Source: Blastocladiella britannica (taxonomy: Eukaryota > Blastocladiomycota > Blastocladiomycetes > Blastocladiales > Blastocladiaceae). From it: a stretch of DNA of 21,316 nt. The notes under the pieces are model-generated. The model did no database searches. It saw only the letters and a list, made by a program, of their open reading frames with translations, and was not told the DNA's origin. A program made the translations under genes and the position numbers. Location: the NCBI GenBank assembly GCA_025349905.2, contig MU624835.1, positions 1 to 21,316 of the forward strand. The letters are read 5' to 3'. Of the stretch, positions 16,660 to 21,316 are shown piece by piece. Position 1 is the first letter of the stretch. Each line of letters starts with the position of its first letter.

Positions 16660-18342
16660 ATGGAAAATATTCCGCTGATTCTCGACTGCATACTGCTGCT
16701 TGCCGCGCACACGTCGTACGTGCTAGCTGACGGTCTCGAGCTGCTCCAGGTCCTGCCATGCACTGATACGCCGTCCACGCACCGCTATGTTCTTCGCCGG
16801 CTCGTCACGGTGTCCGATCTCGGCAGCACCAGCCGTGCCGACCTGCTCCAGCTCCTTGACAGACCACTGTCAAAAGCAGACACGCGTGCCATTGCCTTTA
16901 GCGCTGCCTCGGCCGACAACGTCCGCGTACTCGACTGGCTACTCAGCGTCACACAGACAGACACGTTGCCACTGGAGAGCATCTTTTACTACGCACTCAG
17001 ACACGCTCCTCATACTCGTGTTCTCGACTGGTGTGTCGCCCAAGGTGGTGCTGATAGCTATATAAAAGGCCTGGTGCCGTTTACGACTGCCACTTTATGC
17101 TGTCGATTACCGTCACTACGCTGGCTCAAGGCTTATTATGTCCAACATGGACTGTACTATGCATTTGACCACAGCAGCGGCCGCGCCCACGGCGTCCCTG
17201 CCGATCGCCAGGTGGCGGTCCTAGACTGGTGGATGGCCGACTATTTCACGCGCACCGAGCCCCTGTTCCCCGCCAATCGATGTATTCCGACGGATCTCGC
17301 GATATACGTTGATAACGGGCTCTTGGTCGTGGATTGGTGGCGCAAGTACTGTGCCGAGATGGGTCGTGCCTTTGCGTTTCCATTCCTCAATGGTTACTCG
17401 CTTCAATTGGTCATCAAGTTTGGCACCTTGGACCTGTGCCAGTGGTGGTGGAAGCATTCGGTGCAAATGATTGGGATTCGGCAGGCACGGCTGCATTTAA
17501 AAGGCGCCCTAGACACCATTTGCGAATGGGGACGAGTCGACTTTCTCGACTGGTATTGGGCTGTCTGTGCTGGTTCCCATGATGCAATCAAGTTTCCACG
17601 CAACTGGCGTCCGCAACACCCGTTCGTTCGGTTGAATGTGATTCTGTGGTGGGAGGCCAAAGTCGACAGCGGCCAAGTGGATCCTGGCGTGTTTGATCTT
17701 GTAGCAAAGGAGCCGCAAACGAAACTGGACGCATTGTTTGAAGTGGTGCGCGACCACCAGATTGAAGTGGCCGCGTTGGACTGGTGGTGGGCACGACATG
17801 ACCGGTTTGGAATGGAAATGCGCCTGTCCCAAGAGACTTTGCAGTCCGTCACGCTGAATCGTTGCCCCGAGCTCTTGCAATGGTACCTCGACCGACGCAC
17901 GCCCCAATCGCCGCTTCCAGTCCTGTCATACACCGCGCTGATCTCGTTGGTTTCTCAAGGCCGAGCGGACAGGGTCGAGCAGGTCTGGCAGCTGTCGATT
18001 TTGCACAGGGCGCCGTTAATGATCATTACAGTTCCAAGCGAGATCGACCCTCGCTCTTTCGACAATCGCATTGCCGTCTCCACCACGCTGGACTACGTGT
18101 CGAGCTTTTGCGACCGTATCGGCGCCCGATTCACGCCGTGCTGCAACACGTGGAGCACGATTTTCGCCCTAAATGCAGGCGACCTCGACGTGGCCCAGTG
18201 GCTGTATGCGATGCATCGGGTCCACGGCACTATATTTCCAACGGCAAAGGAGTTGGACTGCGTCAAGGGCGCAACGAGTAGCGAGATGGGTCCGTGGGTC
18301 CGGTTTGTTCAAGGTCAGTTGGTACTTGATTCAATACAGTAA
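16660..18342 (+). CDS. WWW-repeat (ankyrin-like) protein 2
   Basis: An intact single-exon gene of 560 aa. The N-terminus MENIPLILDCILLLAAHTSY resembles that of the protein at 9907 and is faintly F-box-like. Repeats then follow to the end with cores such as VLDWLLSV, VLDWCVAQ, VLDWWMAD, VVDWWRKY, LCQWWWKH, FLDWYWAV, ALDWWWAR, LLQWYLDR and VAQWLYAM. Each is spaced like an ankyrin-type helix pair (for example AFSAASADN before a core). The ATG follows an A-rich leader (AAGTAAAAATT), and an ATAAAAT box lies about 45 bp upstream, overlapping the end of the preceding ORF. It serves as the reference copy for the two related loci on the minus strand. The partner bound by the repeats is unknown. Confidence 0.9.
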   Translation: MENIPLILDCILLLAAHTSYVLADGLELLQVLPCTDTPSTHRYVLRRLVTVSDLGSTSRADLLQLLDRPLSKADTRAIAFSAASADNVRVLDWLLSVTQTDTLPLESIFYYALRHAPHTRVLDWCVAQGGADSYIKGLVPFTTATLCCRLPSLRWLKAYYVQHGLYYAFDHSSGRAHGVPADRQVAVLDWWMADYFTRTEPLFPANRCIPTDLAIYVDNGLLVVDWWRKYCAEMGRAFAFPFLNGYSLQLVIKFGTLDLCQWWWKHSVQMIGIRQARLHLKGALDTICEWGRVDFLDWYWAVCAGSHDAIKFPRNWRPQHPFVRLNVILWWEAKVDSGQVDPGVFDLVAKEPQTKLDALFEVVRDHQIEVAALDWWWARHDRFGMEMRLSQETLQSVTLNRCPELLQWYLDRRTPQSPLPVLSYTALISLVSQGRADRVEQVWQLSILHRAPLMIITVPSEIDPRSFDNRIAVSTTLDYVSSFCDRIGARFTPCCNTWSTIFALNAGDLDVAQWLYAMHRVHGTIFPTAKELDCVKGATSSEMGPWVRFVQGQLVLDSIQ

Positions 18343-18928
18343 TCATTTAAATGGATTTTCCCAAATATAATTCCTCTAATCATTGTACTCTTGAGCAAAA
18401 CGCAAGGCAAATATAAAAAAAAAAAAATTGAATGGGAGGGATCGGCTATGCCCCGATCGCACAATTACTTTCAACTATCGGTCCAAAATAGAGGACTGAA
18501 AAAAATCGTGGATCCCACACATGTATTTAATATTCCGAGAGTGAATAGGTATTGGCAGAATTGCGGATCATATATCGTCGGCCAAGTGATCTGAATGAAG
18601 TATAAGTGTTGCCTCGTCTGATTTCACATTAACAACCTCTTTTCCAAGGGCGATCCATGTCTGCACTTGCTCAATCTCACTCGATCTGTCGCATTTTTCT
18701 CGGCCGAGGGAAATAGAATAAAAAAACTCAAAAAGGCCGTTTCGTGATTGTGGCGGAGCCGCAGTGACCAACCGACTGCACAAGGTTTTGACGCGTCGTC
18801 GTACCCTCCACCTTATTTACCGGACGACCGGTGAATGGCTACAAAACACAGCCGTGGCCCTTTTACCCCCACCATGGCATCCTCAAACCACCATAAACAA
18901 CGACTAGACGACTTAAAAACAAAAAAAA
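18343..18928. other. Intergenic region between WWW-repeat gene 2 and the subtilase gene
   Basis: AT-richer DNA with an A-run at 18415-18427. A minus ORF at 18783-18568 (71 codons) reads partly like protein, but has no clear start context or motif, so I do not call it. The subtilase promoter should lie in the right part; TTATTTA at about 18814 is the only TATA-like element I see. Confidence 0.4.
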
Positions 18929-20131
18929 ATGCTCGGACCACTCATTGTCCTCGTCCTCCTGGCCACCTTGGTAACAACCTCAAATGCGACCGCCATCCCC
19001 GGTATCAGCGTCAAAAACCGGTACATGGTGATTCTCAAGTCGGCGACCGACCTCCATGCGCACACCGCCGCCGTCAACAAGACCATGATCGCCGCCAACG
19101 CCGCACCGCACATCAGTTCCGGAATGCGAGTCATGGCCAAGATCGAGCACCAGTACGCGATTGGCGACCGGTTCAAGGGGTACGCGGCGACGCTGACGCC
19201 CGCGATGGCCGAGCAGCTGCGGACCAACCCGAACGTCAAGTCCGTGTCGCCCGTAGTGCCCATGTACTTGGCAGGGACGCAGTCGCAGCCGCCATCGTGG
19301 GGCTTGCCGCGGATCTCAGAACGCAACCTGAACTTGAACCAGGCGCCGTACCAGTACCCCGACAGCGCGGGCGACGGCGTGGACGTGTACGTGGTGGACA
19401 GCGGTGTGGATGTCGGGAACCCCGAGTTTGGCGGCCGCGCGCGGTGGGGCGTGACCACGTGCCGCGACTGCCCGAGCTACGACGACCACGGCCACGGGAC
19501 GCACTGTGCGGGCACGATTGCCAGCACCTCGTTCGGGGTGGCCAAACGGGCGTCGATCGTGGCCGTGCGCGTCGTCAATAAGCTCGGCCAGGGCGACGAT
19601 GCGGTGATTGTGGCCGGTATCACCTGGGCCGCCAATGCCGCGCTCGCGGCTTGGAACCGCAGCATGCGGCCGTCGGTCATCAGCATGTCCCTGGCCGGCG
19701 GATCGAGTACCGCCGTGGACGCGGCACTGGCTGCTGCCGCCGATAACGGCGTGACGGTGGTGGTGGCGGCGGGCAACGACTTTGACGACGCGTGCAACCA
19801 GTCGCCCGCGCGGTCACCCGTGGCCATTGCCGTTGGCGCCGCGGACCAAACCGATACCGTGGCCGAGTTCTCCAATTACGGCCGCTGCGTGGCGCTGTAT
19901 GCGCCGGGGGTGGATATCACTTCAGTCAAGATCGGGGGCGGGTCCAGTACGCTGTCGGGCACGTCGATGGCGGGTCCACATGTAACCGGCGTGGCCGCAC
20001 TGGTACTGGGCCGTAACCGCATGCTATGGGGCGACGAGGTCAAGGCCGCGATTGTCAACGGCGCGACCCGCGGCATGCTCAAGGGCAATCTGCGCGGGTC
20101 GCCGAACCTGATGCTATTCAACAACATCTAG
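18929..20131 (+). CDS. Secreted proteinase K-like subtilisin (S8A) with I9 propeptide
   Basis: A single exon of 400 aa. A signal peptide covers about 1-20, an inhibitor-I9 propeptide about 30-115 (YMVILK, GYAATLTPAMAEQL, VKSVSPV) and the catalytic domain about 122-400. The triad is D157 (VVDSGVD), H189 (GHGTHCAG) and S346 (GTSMAGPH), with oxyanion-hole N283 (AAGND). Cys193 after the catalytic His is typical of the proteinase K group. Such enzymes are made as zymogens, cut off their propeptide and act outside the cell as broad proteases, in nutrition or host attack. All key residues are present and length is normal. The ATG follows nine A. Its stop is 17 bp from the stop of the convergent channel gene, so the 3' UTRs must overlap. 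Confidence 0.96.
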   Translation: MLGPLIVLVLLATLVTTSNATAIPGISVKNRYMVILKSATDLHAHTAAVNKTMIAANAAPHISSGMRVMAKIEHQYAIGDRFKGYAATLTPAMAEQLRTNPNVKSVSPVVPMYLAGTQSQPPSWGLPRISERNLNLNQAPYQYPDSAGDGVDVYVVDSGVDVGNPEFGGRARWGVTTCRDCPSYDDHGHGTHCAGTIASTSFGVAKRASIVAVRVVNKLGQGDDAVIVAGITWAANAALAAWNRSMRPSVISMSLAGGSSTAVDAALAAAADNGVTVVVAAGNDFDDACNQSPARSPVAIAVGAADQTDTVAEFSNYGRCVALYAPGVDITSVKIGGGSSTLSGTSMAGPHVTGVAALVLGRNRMLWGDEVKAAIVNGATRGMLKGNLRGSPNLMLFNNI

Positions 20132-20148
20132 ACCAAATGTAAATGTAT

Positions 20149-21316
20149 TCATTGTTGGCCGCCTTGGCTCTTGGATCGCAGCAATCCCTGCTCTCCCGCT
20201 GCCATCGCAACTGCGCCACCACTGGTCCCGCCGCTACTTCTGCTGCCGCCATTATCGGGAGGTGGCGATGGCAGAGGTCGAACCACGGGCATGCTGCCGC
20301 GGCGCAACGACCCGATATGCACCTTCTCGGTACTCGCCACCACGCGCGCGTTGGCAAATGGTGACGCAGTGCTGTTGCGTGGCACCGACCTGACCGGTTT
20401 CCGTGGGTCCCTTCGCGGCAAACTGGCGGCCATCGGCGACACTAGAATCATGGACTTGCGTCGCGGAGTCAAAACGGGGGGAAGTGCCAGCTGGGAAGTG
20501 CTGATAGGCGCGCTTCCCGCTAACTCTGAGCTCGGCATCGACTCGTTGGGACTGGTAGTAGCGGGCGTGCTGGCGCTGGACGACCGCGAAAGAGTCATGA
20601 TCCGCGACACGGCCGTTTGGAACACGGACACGGTGCTGTTTCGAAGCGACAGTGTCAGTGACCGGCGGCTGGTGGTGGCAGCGGCAGCCGCAGCGCCTTG
20701 CTCCAGTTTCTCGCGCTCGGCATCGGCGCGACGCCGTTCCTGCGCGGCCTCGTGGATCGCGTACGCGGTCGCGGGGTACGACATCATGATTGAGGTAAAG
20801 TCGGATTTGCTGAGCACGCACAACTGCGAGTCGGTAGCCGTGCGGATGGTCGCGGTGCGTTTGCATTCCTCTTTTATATTCCGTAGTGAGTGCATATGAT
20901 TGCTTTGGGACAGGACGACGTACCCAGGAGCGCGATCTCGCCAAAGAACGCGCCCTCGTGCAGCTTAGCCAGCACCTTGTCCTCGGCCGCTGGAAGGACC
21001 TCGCAAGATCCCTGCCGAATGAAAAACATTTCCGCTCCCGTATTGCCAAACTTGCATATCTGTTGATGGTTTTGGGATTTGAGAAGGAGGTCAAAAAGCA
21101 AAAAAAAAGGGACGACGGACATAGAACCGAGCCGGGACCGAGATGGTAGTAAGTCGTTTCATGAGCTCCAATCGAAACGCGTCGTCCGCGTTCTTGAACA
21201 TGGGTACCTTGGCCAGCATGTCCCAGTACATGTGGCGGAGCACGTCATGGTGCAGCGTCCGTGGGAGGTCGTTGAACAGCTCGTTGACATTGATTCCTGC
21301 GTATGCATTTGTGTGT
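20149..21316 (-). CDS. Cyclic-nucleotide-binding cation channel, C-terminal part (runs off the window)
   Basis: Minus-strand exons 21296-21121, 21059-20924 and 20870-20149; an acceptor at 21297 suggests a further intron beyond the edge. The introns of 61 bp (GTCCGT donor) and 53 bp (GTACGT donor) keep phase. The first visible exon is a C-linker of CNG/HCN/EAG channels (LPRTLHHDVLRHMYWDMLAKVPMFKNAD). The cyclic-nucleotide-binding domain follows: GNTGAEMFFIRQG, then FGEIALL spliced to EECKRTATIRT, which carries the Glu and Arg that hold the cyclic phosphate, and LCVLSKSDF. A charged helix follows, then a Ser-rich tail with basic phosphorylation-type sites (RRSL, RRKS, RRGS). The pore lies outside the window, so ion choice is unknown. 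Blastocladiella has a cGMP-gated K+ channel in zoospore phototaxis; a role like that is possible here but inferred. Confidence 0.93.

Noticed and set aside
18568..18783. Minus ORF of 71 codons
   Set aside because: No clear start or domain; too short to support alone.

Overview
The window reads as compact nuclear DNA from a eukaryotic microbe. Coding parts are GC-rich. GT-AG introns are short (53-88 bp), often with a poly-T tract and a CTGAC/CTGAT/TTGAC-like branch site. Genes are tightly packed on both strands, and several start codons follow an A-rich leader. Three neighbouring loci carry tryptophan-rich LDWWW repeats, which from general knowledge recall lineage-expanded proteins of zoosporic fungi (Blastocladiomycota such as Allomyces or Catenaria). 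The lineage is an inference; no rRNA or other marker is present.

Layout. 37-2571 (+) encodes a SUN-domain nuclear-envelope protein. 2779-3903 (-) encodes a very large seven-repeat metallothionein (374 aa, 78 Cys), with a TATA box and a three-copy 9-bp motif upstream. 4802-5788 (+) is a three-exon SUV39/DIM-5-type histone H3K9 methyltransferase. 5956-6501 (+) is a two-exon gene for a probable mitochondrial GatC-like protein. It lies in a segment that recurs in direct orientation at 11277-12041 with a second intact copy and a decayed remnant of the methyltransferase's last exon. 6590-7601 or 7730 (+) encodes a MARCH5-like RING-CH membrane ubiquitin ligase interrupted by an in-frame TGA. 7840-9907 (-) is the first WWW-repeat gene. 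10280-10909 (+) is a doubtful RGG-rich ORF. 13052-14026 (+) is a four-exon gene for a type I membrane protein with a 12-Cys ectodomain and two PPxY motifs in its tail. 14128-16122 (-) is a WWW-repeat pseudogene, open except for two in-frame TGA codons and lacking a proper start. 16240-16611 (+) is a small unknown ORF. 16660-18342 (+) is an intact WWW-repeat gene. 18929-20131 (+) encodes a secreted proteinase K-like subtilase. 20149 to the right edge (-) is the 3' part of a cyclic-nucleotide-binding cation channel.

The genes do not form one pathway; this is ordinary eukaryotic gene mixing. The most notable items are the giant metallothionein, the gatC duplication with a long stretch of complete identity, the clustered WWW-repeat family, and three in-frame TGA codons inside otherwise open, family-like reading frames. 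All splice models were built by eye from motifs, frame and phase; none has been tested against transcripts.
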